From contig JBCDFR010000017.1 in assembly GCA_039177505.1 (NCBI GenBank), forward strand, positions 7,085 to 71,084: a DNA stretch of 64,000 nt, in the 5' to 3' direction. Shown in pieces: positions 1 through 8,184 of the stretch. The notes below the pieces were generated by a model. That model had not been told where the DNA came from and made no database searches. It was given only the letters and a program-made list of their open reading frames with translations. How positions within the stretch are numbered: the stretch's first letter is position 1; each line of letters begins with the position of its first letter. The DNA is from JABSQH01 sp039177505. GTDB lineage: Bacteria > Actinomycetota > Acidimicrobiia > Acidimicrobiales > Ilumatobacteraceae. The position numbers and the translations under genes were made by a program.

Positions 1-531
1 CTTGTGTTCGGCGACGAGACGGCGGGCAGCCACACACGGCAGCCGGTAGTTCGCCGTGTGATTGAGCATGGCCACCCCTGCGGGTTGGGCGGCGCGGTCG
101 GCGTGTTGTTGGTACCTGGTGACGGCGTCGTGGAGCGCAAGGGCTTGATGAACGTTTGTCGTCATCGGCTTTTCGATCAAGAGGTTCAGAGGGGCCTCAC
201 CTCGATCGAGGCGACGGTGCGCTTCGTCGACGAGTGCGATCCCGATCTGCGCATGAGTTGCGTGCGGCGTGGCCACGAGCACCCCGTCGAGTGCCACGTC
301 GTCGGCCACGAGTTCCTCGACCGCGTGGTAGGTCCGATCGACGTCGTAGGCCGAGGCGAGTTCGTTGAGCGACACCAAGTTCGGGTCGAGCGATGATTGC
401 GGATGATCATCGGCATTGACTAATGCGACGATCTCTGCATGCTCGTTGCGTCGGAGGTGCGGAAGGTGCCAACCCTGAGTCCACCATCCGGTCCCGACGA
501 CGGCGATACGGGCGCGCGAACGCTGAGTCAT
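1..531 (-). CDS. Gfo/Idh/MocA-family oxidoreductase, N-terminal part (3' end outside window)
   Basis: This reading frame starts at an ATG and stays open for 177 codons to the window edge. The N-terminus reads MTQRSRARIAVVGTGWWTQG, a Rossmann nucleotide-binding loop. A VLVATPHATHA strand follows near residue 100 and an EKPM motif near residue 128. Together these are the classic features of NAD(P)-dependent sugar or inositol dehydrogenases of the Gfo/Idh/MocA family. The C-terminal substrate domain lies outside the window, so the substrate cannot be inferred. It is transcribed divergently from the LysM lipoprotein. Family assignment is strong; the specific function is unknown. Confidence 0.85.
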   Translation of the reverse strand, partial: MTQRSRARIAVVGTGWWTQGWHLPHLRRNEHAEIVALVNADDHPQSSLDPNLVSLNELASAYDVDRTYHAVEELVADDVALDGVLVATPHATHAQIGIALVDEAHRRLDRGEAPLNLLIEKPMTTNVHQALALHDAVTRYQQHADRAAQPAGVAMLNHTANYRLPCVAARRLVAEHK

Positions 532-656
532 CGCAGGAGTATCGCGGACCGCAAAGCGCTGGCGTTCAGTCGTGGCGCCTCGACCGGCGCTGCAGCCGAC
601 GCCGAGTGAGCGCGGCTGACACCAGCGTGGTCGTTGCGCGTCGTAGTTTCAGCACC

Positions 657-1370
657 ATGCGTTTCGTGGTCTCGAAGCCGCTCGCCGCGATATCGGTCCC
701 GTTCGTTGCCGCTGTCGTTGCGCTGTCCGCATGCGCCAGCGCAGGCGACAGCGCAACCTTGCCAACGCTGGATCGGAGCACCGAGTCGACGGCCTTTGTT
801 GTTCGCGCTGTGCCAACCACGACGACCACGCAACCTGCGACGGTCGATGCCGGGACATCAGCGACGGTCGATGCCGGGACATCTGTTCGGACAGGACCTC
901 AGGAGTACACGGTGCAATCCGGCGACTACCCCCTGAAGGTCGCAAGTGATTTCGGTATCTCCCTCGACGCACTTGTCGCAGCGAACGGCTGGGGGAGCGC
1001 CGACGACTTTCCGACCCCAAACACCGTGATCCAGATCCCATCGCCTGCGGCAGCCGAGGACGCCGTCGAGGTCGCCACTGACAACGTCGACGAATCAGCA
1101 CAAGTCGACGACACGTCAGACGTCGACGAATCAGCAGAAGTCGACGAAACGTCAGACGTCGACGAATCGTCAGAAACGGTCGCCACGAGCGGCAACGAGT
1201 GTTCTGCACGCGAGTACGCGATCGAGGCGGGCGACACGAGTCGACTCGCGGTAGCGAACAAGTTCGATGTCACTGTTGATGCTCTCGACGCGGCGAATGC
1301 GGCGACCAACGGGTACAACGCGTTCTATCCCGGGCTACTGATTGTCATCCCGGCGGGGAGTGATTGCTGA
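657..1370 (+). CDS. LysM-domain lipoprotein
   Basis: A 237-residue secreted lipoprotein. The first 25 residues form a signal peptide ending in the lipobox LSAC, with the lipidated Cys at position 26. Two LysM peptidoglycan-binding modules follow: one near residues 75-120 (EYTVQSGDYPLKVASDFGIS) and one near 185-235 (EYAIEAGDTSRLAVANKF). The linker between them is acidic and repetitive, made of VDESA/VDETSD units, and an earlier segment repeats ATVDAGTS twice. The ATG was chosen because it opens the signal peptide and lies 7 nt after a TAGTTT box at 644-649, which suggests a leaderless mRNA; longer in-frame starts would destroy the signal peptide. The likely role is cell-envelope binding; there is no catalytic domain. 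Confidence 0.85.
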   Translation: MRFVVSKPLAAISVPFVAAVVALSACASAGDSATLPTLDRSTESTAFVVRAVPTTTTTQPATVDAGTSATVDAGTSVRTGPQEYTVQSGDYPLKVASDFGISLDALVAANGWGSADDFPTPNTVIQIPSPAAAEDAVEVATDNVDESAQVDDTSDVDESAEVDETSDVDESSETVATSGNECSAREYAIEAGDTSRLAVANKFDVTVDALDAANAATNGYNAFYPGLLIVIPAGSDC

Positions 1371-1389
1371 GGGACCCTCGGGTGGGAAG

Positions 1390-2646
1390 TCAGTCGGAGA
1401 GGAACACCCGCAGCGCCGCGGCGAGCGCAGGCGGATCCTCGACCCCGCACAGCTCGCGCGCCGAGTGCATCGACAGCTGTGGCACGCCGACGTCGGCGGT
1501 GGCGATACCGAGCCGGGTCGCCGTGAGCGGGCCGATGGTCGAGCCACAGGGCATGTTGTTGCGCGAGACGAACACCTGCCACGGCACACCGGCCGACTCG
1601 CACGCCCGGCGAAACAGGTCGGCGGTCTTCGCTGACGTCGCATAGCGCTGGTTGGCATTGACCTTGATCACGGGACCGGCGTTGACCATCGGCTGATGCT
1701 CCGGGTCGTGCCGCTCGGTGTAGTTCGGATGCAGTGCATGGGCGTTGTCGGCCGAGATGCACGATGAGGCAGCGAAGGACCGAGCGAGATCGTCGGCCGT
1801 ACCTCCCCGCCCGTCCACGAGGCGTCGCAGCACGGTGTCAAGGAACGGTCCAGCGGCCCCGCTGGTGCTCGATGACCCGACTTCCTCGTGGTCGTTTAGA
1901 ACGATGATGGCCGCGTGTTCGTGGGGTTGGGCTGTGGTGAGCGCCGTCGTCGCCGCCCAACACGACACGAGGTTGTCGAGGCGCCCGGACGCCAGCAATG
2001 AACGATCGGCACCGATCACCGCCGCGCCTTGGGCGTCGTAGAGGCACAGCTCCCACCACGGCGGTGGTGCTCCGAGATCCGCCGACGCGGCGAGCCAGTC
2101 AGCGAAGCTGGTCGGCCAGTCGGTGTCGACGCTCCAGACCGGCTGTAGGTGACGCTGTGGGTCGAGCTTTAAACCGTCGCTGTTCACCCCGCGGTCGAGG
2201 TGCACAGCGAGCTGGGGTACGCGCGCGATCGGCTCGCCGCTGTCGAAGAGCACCGCGTCGCCCTCGGCGGTGACGATCGTGCCGGCAACGGCGAGGTCGC
2301 GATCCAGCCAGGTGTTGTACAGAATGCCGCCATACACCTCGACGCCCAACTGATTCCAGGCGCCGACGCGCACGTCAGGGTTCGGCTTCACGCGCAGACA
2401 CGGTGAATCGGTATGTGCGCCGACGATGTGCACCGGTGCGCTGGGAGGGAGCCCAGCTGGTATGCGCCACCCGATGAGCGCGCCGCCACGCACGACGACG
2501 CCACGTTCGGGGAGGTCGTCCCAGCCAAGGGTTTCGTCGAGTCGCTCGAATCCGGTGAGGCGATCGAGGACCGACTCGACGGCATGCCAGGGCGACGGGG
2601 ATCGGTCGAGAAATGTGATCAGGTCGTCGAGCGCGCGGTCTTCCAT
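1390..2646 (-). CDS. apeB: M18-family aminopeptidase
   Basis: A 418-residue cytosolic zinc aminopeptidase of family M18 (aspartyl aminopeptidase/ApeB type), which removes N-terminal residues from peptides. Visible metal-site motifs are GAHTDSPCLRVKP near residue 97, NDHEEVGSSSTSGA near 258 and SADNAHALHPNY near 310. A late SMHSARELCG segment near 394 supplies the last conserved His. Length is normal for the family. The start codon lies only 20 nt from the opposed pyruvate kinase start, so both promoters must lie in or against each other's coding region. Confidence 0.93.
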   Translation of the reverse strand: MEDRALDDLITFLDRSPSPWHAVESVLDRLTGFERLDETLGWDDLPERGVVVRGGALIGWRIPAGLPPSAPVHIVGAHTDSPCLRVKPNPDVRVGAWNQLGVEVYGGILYNTWLDRDLAVAGTIVTAEGDAVLFDSGEPIARVPQLAVHLDRGVNSDGLKLDPQRHLQPVWSVDTDWPTSFADWLAASADLGAPPPWWELCLYDAQGAAVIGADRSLLASGRLDNLVSCWAATTALTTAQPHEHAAIIVLNDHEEVGSSSTSGAAGPFLDTVLRRLVDGRGGTADDLARSFAASSCISADNAHALHPNYTERHDPEHQPMVNAGPVIKVNANQRYATSAKTADLFRRACESAGVPWQVFVSRNNMPCGSTIGPLTATRLGIATADVGVPQLSMHSARELCGVEDPPALAAALRVFLSD

Positions 2647-2666
2647 TGCCTGCTAGACAACCAGAA

Positions 2667-4139
2667 GTGGCTCGCAGAACGAAGATCGTGGCAACGATCG
2701 GCCCAGCGACCGACGCGCCCGAAGTGCTCGAGCGGACCCTCCGCGCAGGCGTCGATGTCGTTCGGCTGAACCTCAGCCACGGCGATCTCGACGAGCATCT
2801 GGAGCGGCTGCGGGCGGTGCGCGAATGCGCCGCAACGATCGATCGCCACGTGGCAGTCCTCGCCGACCTTCCCGGGCCGAAGATCCGTGCCGGTCACTTT
2901 CCTCATGGCGGCGTCGATCTCAGTCCGGGGAGTTTGATCCGGCTGGTCCCGGGTCCGGGAACGAGCGACGCCGGCCGAATCTCGGTCCCGTACCCGACAC
3001 TCCTCGATGACCTCGCCATCGACGCCCGGGTCCAACTCGGCGACGGGGCGATCTCGCTGAAGGTCACCGACGTCGGGGTCGATGCAGCGATGGCGCGAGT
3101 CGAGACCGGCGGCCATACGAATGGTGAGCCGGGGGTTCACCTGTCGTCGGAGACGCTTCGGTTGACCACCCCGACCGAGGAGGACCTCGAGCTCGCAGCG
3201 GCGATGTGTGCCGAGGACGTCGACTTTCTGGCGGTGTCGTTCGTGCGTGCTGCGGACGATGTCGACAGGGTTCGTGAGGTGGCCGGGGGAGCGTCCGAAC
3301 TCGTCGCCAAGATCGAGAATCGCGCTGCGATCGACGCACTCGACGAGATCATCGGTGCCAGCGATGCGGTGATGGTCGCCCGTGGAGATCTCGGCATCGA
3401 TTGCCCCGTCGAGGATGTGCCCCATCTGCAGAAACGGATCATTCGCCGTTGCGTCGAGTGCGGTGTCCCGGTCATCACGGCAACACAAATGCTCGAATCG
3501 ATGATTCATGCTCCTTCGCCGACACGCGCCGAGGTGAGCGACGTCGCCAACGCCGTGTTCGACGGCACCGATGCCATCATGCTCTCGGGCGAGACGGCGA
3601 TCGGCCGCGACCCCGCGGCCGTGGTCGCCACGATGAGCGCCGTCGCCGAGCGTGCGGAGGCCGAGGCCAGCTATCGGGGCTGGGGTCAACGGCTCGGCCG
3701 TGTCGAACGACGTCCCGGGGATACACGCGCACGAATCATCGACCCCGTCACGTCCGCGATCACACACGCGGCATGGCAGGCCAGTCACGACGTGCAGGCA
3801 GCGGCGATTCTATGCTGTACGCGCAGCGGCCGGACGGCCAAGGCCATGGCTCGGTTCCGGCCGGATGCGCGTCTGGTCGGTTTGGCGCCGGAGGTCGCGA
3901 CGGTGCGAGCGTTGAGCATGGTGTGGGGCGTCGAGCCGCTTCAGGTCGAGCAGTACGACACGACCGACGAGATGGTGTGGTTCGCGGTCGAACGGGCGAT
4001 GGAGCATGGCTGCGTCGAGCACGGAGACACTGTGGTCGTGCTCGTCGGGGCGCCGACCTTGCGTCCCGAGGACGGTCCTCGACGATGGCGCCCTGACGGT
4101 GTCGCCACCGACGTGCTCCGTATCGTCACCCTCGACTGA
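2667..4139 (+). CDS. pyk: pyruvate kinase
   Basis: A 490-residue glycolytic enzyme (EC 2.7.1.40) converting phosphoenolpyruvate and ADP to pyruvate and ATP. The protein opens with ARRTKIVATIGPAT. It contains the K-binding/active-site region KIENRAAIDALDEI, MVARGDLGID, and the signature ITATQMLESMIHAPSPTRAE followed by DAIMLSGETA. A C-terminal regulatory domain follows. I chose the GTG start because pyruvate kinases normally begin a few residues before the TKIV strand and because a TAGACA box (2654-2659) lies 7 nt upstream. An in-frame TTG at 2646 would add seven residues. No Shine-Dalgarno sequence is evident. Confidence 0.96.
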   Translation: MARRTKIVATIGPATDAPEVLERTLRAGVDVVRLNLSHGDLDEHLERLRAVRECAATIDRHVAVLADLPGPKIRAGHFPHGGVDLSPGSLIRLVPGPGTSDAGRISVPYPTLLDDLAIDARVQLGDGAISLKVTDVGVDAAMARVETGGHTNGEPGVHLSSETLRLTTPTEEDLELAAAMCAEDVDFLAVSFVRAADDVDRVREVAGGASELVAKIENRAAIDALDEIIGASDAVMVARGDLGIDCPVEDVPHLQKRIIRRCVECGVPVITATQMLESMIHAPSPTRAEVSDVANAVFDGTDAIMLSGETAIGRDPAAVVATMSAVAERAEAEASYRGWGQRLGRVERRPGDTRARIIDPVTSAITHAAWQASHDVQAAAILCCTRSGRTAKAMARFRPDARLVGLAPEVATVRALSMVWGVEPLQVEQYDTTDEMVWFAVERAMEHGCVEHGDTVVVLVGAPTLRPEDGPRRWRPDGVATDVLRIVTLD

Positions 4140-4187
4140 CCGCGGCCCTCATCCCGGCTCGAGCCGTCGAAGGTGGGCGTCGCCCGG

Positions 4188-4514
4188 TCAGCTGTCGGTG
4201 CTGTCGGACTCGTCGTCGCGCGGGTCGGCGATCGTCACGGTGAACCCGAAGAACGAGCACTCGGTGTCGGTCACCGTCACATCGGTACCGACGCGATCGA
4301 AGTTGCCCGCCACCTTGTCGGCGCAGTCTTGCAATGAGGTTCGCTGTGTCCATACCGCAAACGCCAGGATCACCAGCACCCCAGCAGCGAGAAGCTTCTG
4401 GACGATCGTCTTCATCAGCCACAACGAGACGGCAGCAAACACGAGGAACCCCACGGCGACGGCGATGCCGATATTGCGGGCCTCGTCAAGGGTCAACGCA
4501 ACGAGCGCGGGCAC
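4188..4514 (-). CDS. small membrane protein, two predicted TM helices
   Basis: A 108-residue protein I cannot assign to a named family. The N-terminal half contains two hydrophobic stretches (NIGIAVAVGFLVFAAVSLWL and KLLAAGVLVILAFAVW). A polar C-terminal part follows, with two cysteines (SLQDCADK and DTECSFFGF) that could form a disulfide on the outer face, and an acidic tail. The GTG start was chosen because a TAGGGT box sits 7 nt upstream on the minus strand; a GTG nine bases earlier would overlap that box. It lies between pyk and DUF3151 and is transcribed toward pyk. The composition fits a real gene rather than a shadow. Confidence 0.6.
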   Translation of the reverse strand: MPALVALTLDEARNIGIAVAVGFLVFAAVSLWLMKTIVQKLLAAGVLVILAFAVWTQRTSLQDCADKVAGNFDRVGTDVTVTDTECSFFGFTVTIADPRDDESDSTDS

Positions 4515-4595
4515 GGCGTGCACCCTACGCGCACGCGCCCGTCGGCCGCTGTCATCGCCAGGCTCGAACCGGTGCCGGCCGGTACGCTCGCCACG

Positions 4596-5027
4596 ATGTC
4601 CGATCAGCCAATTCACATGTCGCACGGTTTGCCGTCCACGGTGTTGCCCGATCCGTCGGCCGCGTTGGCGAGCGCCCTCGATGCAGCGCTCCAGATCGAC
4701 GATCTCGACGACCGGCGTGCTGCAGTGGCCGTCGTGGTGGCGTCCGAGCCGCGGTTTCTGTTGGCGTGGGCTGAACTGGGCGATCTGGGTCGCGACCCGA
4801 TCGAGCGATACGCCGCTTACCGCGTCGGGTACCACCGGGGTCTTGATGCGCTGCGTGCGAACGGTTGGCGCGGCAGTGGATACGTGCGGTGGAACGAACC
4901 GGGCAACGCCGGATTCCTGCGTTCGCTGCGTGGTCTGGGCGAGATGGCGGCTGAGATCGGCGAGGAGGACGAAGCCGAGCGCTGTTCGACCTTTCTGCTC
5001 CAACTCGACCCGAGCGGTATCCCGTGA
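4596..5027 (+). CDS. DUF3151 family protein
   Basis: A 143-residue actinobacterial protein of unknown function. The signature is RYAAYRVGYHRGLDALRANG followed by WRGSGYVRWN, GFLRSLRGLGEMAAEIGE and ERCSTFLLQLDP, which matches my memory of DUF3151 along most of its length. It has no signal peptide or membrane segment, so it is probably cytosolic. The ATG lies 7 nt after a TACGCT box (4583-4588), indicating a leaderless message. Its stop codon overlaps the mobA start (TGATG), so the two are probably translated together. The link to molybdenum cofactor synthesis is positional only. Confidence 0.8.
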   Translation: MSDQPIHMSHGLPSTVLPDPSAALASALDAALQIDDLDDRRAAVAVVVASEPRFLLAWAELGDLGRDPIERYAAYRVGYHRGLDALRANGWRGSGYVRWNEPGNAGFLRSLRGLGEMAAEIGEEDEAERCSTFLLQLDPSGIP

Positions 5028-5644
5028 TGGTGCGCCGGGGCGCAGTGTTGTCGGGTGGTGCCAGTGCGCGCATGGGGCGCACCAAGGCCCTGATCGAGGT
5101 CGACGGCGTTCCGATGGCAGCTCGGGCCGCGTCCGCGTTGACTGCCGCCGACGCGGCGCCGATCGTTCTGGTCGGTGGAGATCCGGTCGAACTCGAGTCG
5201 CTCGGGTTCGATGTGATTCCCGACCGGTATCCGGGACAAGGCCCGCTCGGCGGTGTGATCTCGGCGCTCGCTCACTACCAGCACGACGAGGAGTTGGTCG
5301 CCGTCGTCGGTTGCGACCTGCCGCTGCTTGATGGACAAGTGCTCGAGCATCTCTTCTCAGCCCTCGAAGCAGATCCGACCGTCGATGTCGCAGTCGCTCG
5401 AACCGATCGACGCGAATCAGCGATCGCTGCATGGCGCAGTGGAACGCGCTCAGCACTGATCGCCCATTTCGAGCGCGGCGGGCGGGCCCTGCACGCGGCA
5501 ATCGGCGAGCTCTCCACTGCCGACGTGCCCGTGGCCGCAGACACCGTCGTCAACGTCAACCGCCCCGCGGAACTCGAGGCGTTACGGGCCGATCGGCTCT
5601 CGACGAACCGTTCGGTGACCGACGACCGAGTCAGCGGTCGATAG
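5027..5644 (+). CDS. mobA: MobA-like molybdenum cofactor guanylyltransferase
   Basis: A 205-residue nucleotidyltransferase of the MobA/MocA group. The N-terminus GAVLSGGASARMGRTKALIE is the GTP-binding signature LxGGxSxRMGxxK. DRYPGQGPLGGVISAL and VGCDLPLL (metal-binding Asp) follow. MobA attaches GMP to molybdopterin to make the bis-MGD cofactor. The related MocA adds CMP, and the sequence alone does not exclude it. The start overlaps the DUF3151 stop by one base; a GTG one codon earlier is also possible. The only other Moco gene in the window is the MogA-like gene at 37.7 kb. Confidence 0.85.
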   Translation: MVRRGAVLSGGASARMGRTKALIEVDGVPMAARAASALTAADAAPIVLVGGDPVELESLGFDVIPDRYPGQGPLGGVISALAHYQHDEELVAVVGCDLPLLDGQVLEHLFSALEADPTVDVAVARTDRRESAIAAWRSGTRSALIAHFERGGRALHAAIGELSTADVPVAADTVVNVNRPAELEALRADRLSTNRSVTDDRVSGR

Positions 5645-5681
5645 CCTGAGCTCGCTGTGATGACCGGAACCGCCCGACGCA

Positions 5682-6872
5682 ATGGCTGACCGATCTCGCC
5701 GCAAGGCGCCACCGCCCATCGACTACCGCTGGGTCGATGAGCAGGCGGACCTCGATCGCATCGCGGCCGAGCTGATCGATGCGCCGAGGTATGCGCTCGA
5801 CACCGAATTCCACCGCGAGCGGACCTACTACCCCAAGCTCGCGCTTGTGCAGGTGGCGTGGCATGGCGATGGGCGCCAACAGCTCGCGTTGATCGACCCG
5901 CTGGCGGTCGATGTCAAAGCGTTCGACGCCGTCTTCGGCTCACCAGCGCTCTGCGTGGCACACGCCGCTCAACAGGATCTCGACGTTCTGTCCCACTCGG
6001 TCGGTTCGGTTCCGCGACAGCTGTTCGACACGCAACTGGCAGCAGGCTTTGTCGGCTACGGGACACCGTCGTTGGCGAACCTGCTGCAAGGCGAACTCGG
6101 GGTGACGCCGGCGAAGGGCGATCGGCTGACCGATTGGTTGCGTCGTCCGCTGACCGACAATCAGAAGCAGTACGCAGCCGTCGACGTCGAGTATTTGCTC
6201 GAGGTACACGATCGGCTGGTGGCGCAGCTCGCTGATCGGGGGCGCATCGACTGGGCGCTCAACGCGTGTGAGGAGCTGCGCAAGCGCCCGGTGAGCGGAG
6301 CCGAGCCCGAGCACGCGTGGCTCAAGATCCGCGATGCCCGTTCGTTGCGGCCGGCGGCTCGCGCCGTTGCCTGTTCGGTGGCGGCCTGGCGCGAGCGCCG
6401 GGCAATGCGTACAGACGTGCCGGCCAGGCATGTGCTGCCTGACCTCGCGGTGCTCGGCATTGCGCAACGCCGACCGACCACCACAGCCGAGCTGTCGCAG
6501 GCGCGTGGAGTCGACGATCGATATGCCAAAGGCGCCTTTGCCGAGGAGATCCTCGAGGCAGTCCGCGCGGCGAAGAACGCCGCCGCGCCAGATCCGCCGC
6601 CGTCGGTCGACGACTTGGACCGGAGTCTGCGACCGGCGATCACCTTGATCTCCGCCTGGGTCAGCCAATTGTCACGCGACGAGGCGATCGACAATGCTTT
6701 GCTCGCCACCCGTGCCGACATCGTTGCGTTCCTGCGCGGCGACGACGATGCGCGCCTCGCGTCGGGATGGCGCGCCGACTTGCTCGGCGACGGGATTCGC
6801 GCCCTCACGTCTGGCCGAGCCGGACTGACCTTCGACGGCGAAGGCCGACTCAAGCTGCTCCCAGCCCCGTAG
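5682..6872 (+). CDS. rnd: ribonuclease D with HRDC domain
   Basis: A 396-residue DEDD-type 3'-5' exoribonuclease. Exonuclease motif I is ALDTEFHRERTYYPKLALVQ, motif II is CVAHAAQQDLDVL and motif III is KQYAAVDVEYLLEVHDRL, which keeps the Tyr of the DEDDy subclass. An HRDC domain follows at about residues 205-290. RNase D trims the 3' ends of tRNA and other stable RNAs. The conserved actinobacterial copy is of similar size. The ATG was chosen because the protein before the DYRW segment is short and basic. A TAGCCT box at 5642-5647 implies a short leader of about 25-30 nt. Confidence 0.93.
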   Translation: MADRSRRKAPPPIDYRWVDEQADLDRIAAELIDAPRYALDTEFHRERTYYPKLALVQVAWHGDGRQQLALIDPLAVDVKAFDAVFGSPALCVAHAAQQDLDVLSHSVGSVPRQLFDTQLAAGFVGYGTPSLANLLQGELGVTPAKGDRLTDWLRRPLTDNQKQYAAVDVEYLLEVHDRLVAQLADRGRIDWALNACEELRKRPVSGAEPEHAWLKIRDARSLRPAARAVACSVAAWRERRAMRTDVPARHVLPDLAVLGIAQRRPTTTAELSQARGVDDRYAKGAFAEEILEAVRAAKNAAAPDPPPSVDDLDRSLRPAITLISAWVSQLSRDEAIDNALLATRADIVAFLRGDDDARLASGWRADLLGDGIRALTSGRAGLTFDGEGRLKLLPAP

Positions 6873-6929
6873 CGCCGGCGCGCGAATCGAGCGGCTGGTG
6901 CTGCCGGTCGAGGGATACGGTCGTCTCTC

Positions 6930-7835
6930 GTGAGAGGCGACTCCCGCGGTGATCAGGCTGCGCTTCAGCGCGTGATCGCGCTCGAGCGGGAGTTGCTCGA
7001 TCCCAGCTGCCGGGCCGATGCTGACGGCGTCTCGGCGCTCTTGGCCGACGACTTTACCGAGATCGGCAAGTCGGGTCGGATGTGGACCCGCGCCGACGTC
7101 GTGAGCGCACTGCGCGCAGGTCCGGCGATGGACGATGTCACCGTTGGCGAGATGCGTGCCGAGATCGTCGCCGACGGGGTCGTCGTGGTGCGCTACACGA
7201 CTGGTGCACCCATCGCGTATCGCACGAGTTGGTGGCGCGAGACCTCGTCCGGCTGGCGCTGTTGGTTCCACCAGGCGACGCCGGCGGCGTCGTCACCGTC
7301 CGCTGGGGCGGCATCGTCACCGTCCGCTGGGGCGGCATCGTCACCGTCCGCTGGGGCGGCATCGTCACCGTCCGCTGGGGCGGCATCGTCAGAGTCGGCC
7401 GCGATCGGGGCTGTTGATCAGCCGTGCTGCAGGCTCGATCGTCGTGGTCCATTGCTCGCTGTCGCGGCTCGGATGGGTGGTCGGCGGTGCTCCCGCCGTG
7501 GTCGGAGCACTCAGGGCCGCACTGGGCTCGGCCGGCACGATCGTGATGCCTGCGCAGACCGGGGTGAGCGACCCCTCCCACTGGCAGGCACCACCGGTCC
7601 CAGCATCTTGGTGGCAGACGATCCGCGACAACTGGCCGCCATTCGATGCCGCGTCCACGCCCATGCGCGGCATGGGCGCAGTCGCCGAGTGCCTGGCCCG
7701 GGCGCCCGGGTCCGTCCACAGCGGACATCCAGCGGTGGGGTTCGTGGCTCAGGGGCCGCGCGCTGCGGCGTTGATGCGTCCACACCCCCTCGAAGCCGGC
7801 CTCGGCGACGGCTCACCGCTCGGTCGCTTGTATGA
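6930..7835 (+). CDS. DUF4440 (SnoaL-like) protein with anomalous C-terminal extension
   Basis: The first ~120 residues are a typical DUF4440 domain of the NTF2/SnoaL fold (VIALERELLDP, ALLADDFTEIGKSGRMWTRAD, VVVVRYTTGAPIAYRTSWW). The GTG start lies 8 nt after a TACGGT box (6916-6921). After WRCWFHQATPA the frame enters the 24-bp tandem repeat, read as SPSAGAAS units. It then continues without a stop for about 140 residues of unconvincing, Arg-rich sequence that overlaps the AAC(3) gene in another frame. The extension is probably not natural. If the frame changed near the repeat start, the protein would end at 7417, exactly overlapping the AAC(3) TTG start. A frameshift, assembly error or recent repeat expansion should be suspected. 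Confidence 0.6.
   Translation: MRGDSRGDQAALQRVIALERELLDPSCRADADGVSALLADDFTEIGKSGRMWTRADVVSALRAGPAMDDVTVGEMRAEIVADGVVVVRYTTGAPIAYRTSWWRETSSGWRCWFHQATPAASSPSAGAASSPSAGAASSPSAGAASSPSAGAASSESAAIGAVDQPCCRLDRRGPLLAVAARMGGRRCSRRGRSTQGRTGLGRHDRDACADRGERPLPLAGTTGPSILVADDPRQLAAIRCRVHAHARHGRSRRVPGPGARVRPQRTSSGGVRGSGAARCGVDASTPPRSRPRRRLTARSLV
7291..7386 (+). repeat. four tandem copies of a 24-bp unit
   Basis: The unit CGTCACCGTCCGCTGGGGCG plus GCAT is present four times without interruption, followed by a degenerate partial copy. All three forward frames stay open through the array, reading SPSAGAAS, RHRHRPLG or VTVRWGGI. The unit length is a multiple of three, so gain or loss of copies would not change frame. 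It lies exactly at the junction between DUF4440 and AAC(3). Confidence 0.97.
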
Positions 7836-8154
7836 CGCTGGAGCGCACATTGTGCTCCTCGGGGTGGGTCACGACAACAACACTTCGCTCCACCTCGCCG
7901 AACTGCGCGCCCTCGGTGACGCCGCGCCGACGATCGCCGACGGTGCGCCGCTGATCGTCGACGGGCGGCCGCGGTGGGTGGAGTATCGCCACGTCGACTA
8001 CGACGAGGACGATTTTCCAGCGCTGGCCAATGCGTATCTGGCAGCCGGAGGTCCGCACGCCACCACGTCGCTCGGCGCCGGAGAGGCGCACCTTGTGCCG
8101 ATGTGCGAGCTGGTCGACTTCGGTACTAAGTGGATTGCTGCTCAGCGGGCGTGA
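7414..8154 (+). CDS. AAC(3)-family aminoglycoside N-acetyltransferase-like protein
   Basis: A 246-residue acetyl-CoA-dependent acyltransferase of the aminoglycoside 3-N-acetyltransferase (antibiotic_NAT) family. Motifs are VVVHCSLSRLGWVVGG (acetyl-CoA-binding N-terminal segment), GTIVMPAQTG, HSGHPAVGFVAQG and LLGVGHDNNTSLHLAELRA, which carries the conserved His. The TTG start is the last usable start before the conserved core and leaves the usual N-terminal helix short. No promoter box or Shine-Dalgarno is visible, so it probably depends on translation from the upstream frame. Chromosomal relatives often act on other amines, so a resistance role cannot be inferred. Confidence 0.85.
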   Translation: MISRAAGSIVVVHCSLSRLGWVVGGAPAVVGALRAALGSAGTIVMPAQTGVSDPSHWQAPPVPASWWQTIRDNWPPFDAASTPMRGMGAVAECLARAPGSVHSGHPAVGFVAQGPRAAALMRPHPLEAGLGDGSPLGRLYDAGAHIVLLGVGHDNNTSLHLAELRALGDAAPTIADGAPLIVDGRPRWVEYRHVDYDEDDFPALANAYLAAGGPHATTSLGAGEAHLVPMCELVDFGTKWIAAQRA

Positions 8155-8184
8155 GCCGAGCGCTCCGCGAAGAATCGTTCGCCG

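Noticed and set aside
2619..3788. A 389-codon frame antisense to pyruvate kinase
   Set aside because: Mirrors pyk codons and has no domain or start signal.
4516..5501. Upstream extension of the small membrane protein frame on the minus strand, antisense to DUF3151 and mobA
   Set aside because: Only the last 108 codons look like protein; a TAGGGT box and GTG at 4514 mark the true start.
7291..7386. CRISPR-like array
   Set aside because: Units are directly contiguous with no spacers, so this is a coding-region tandem repeat.
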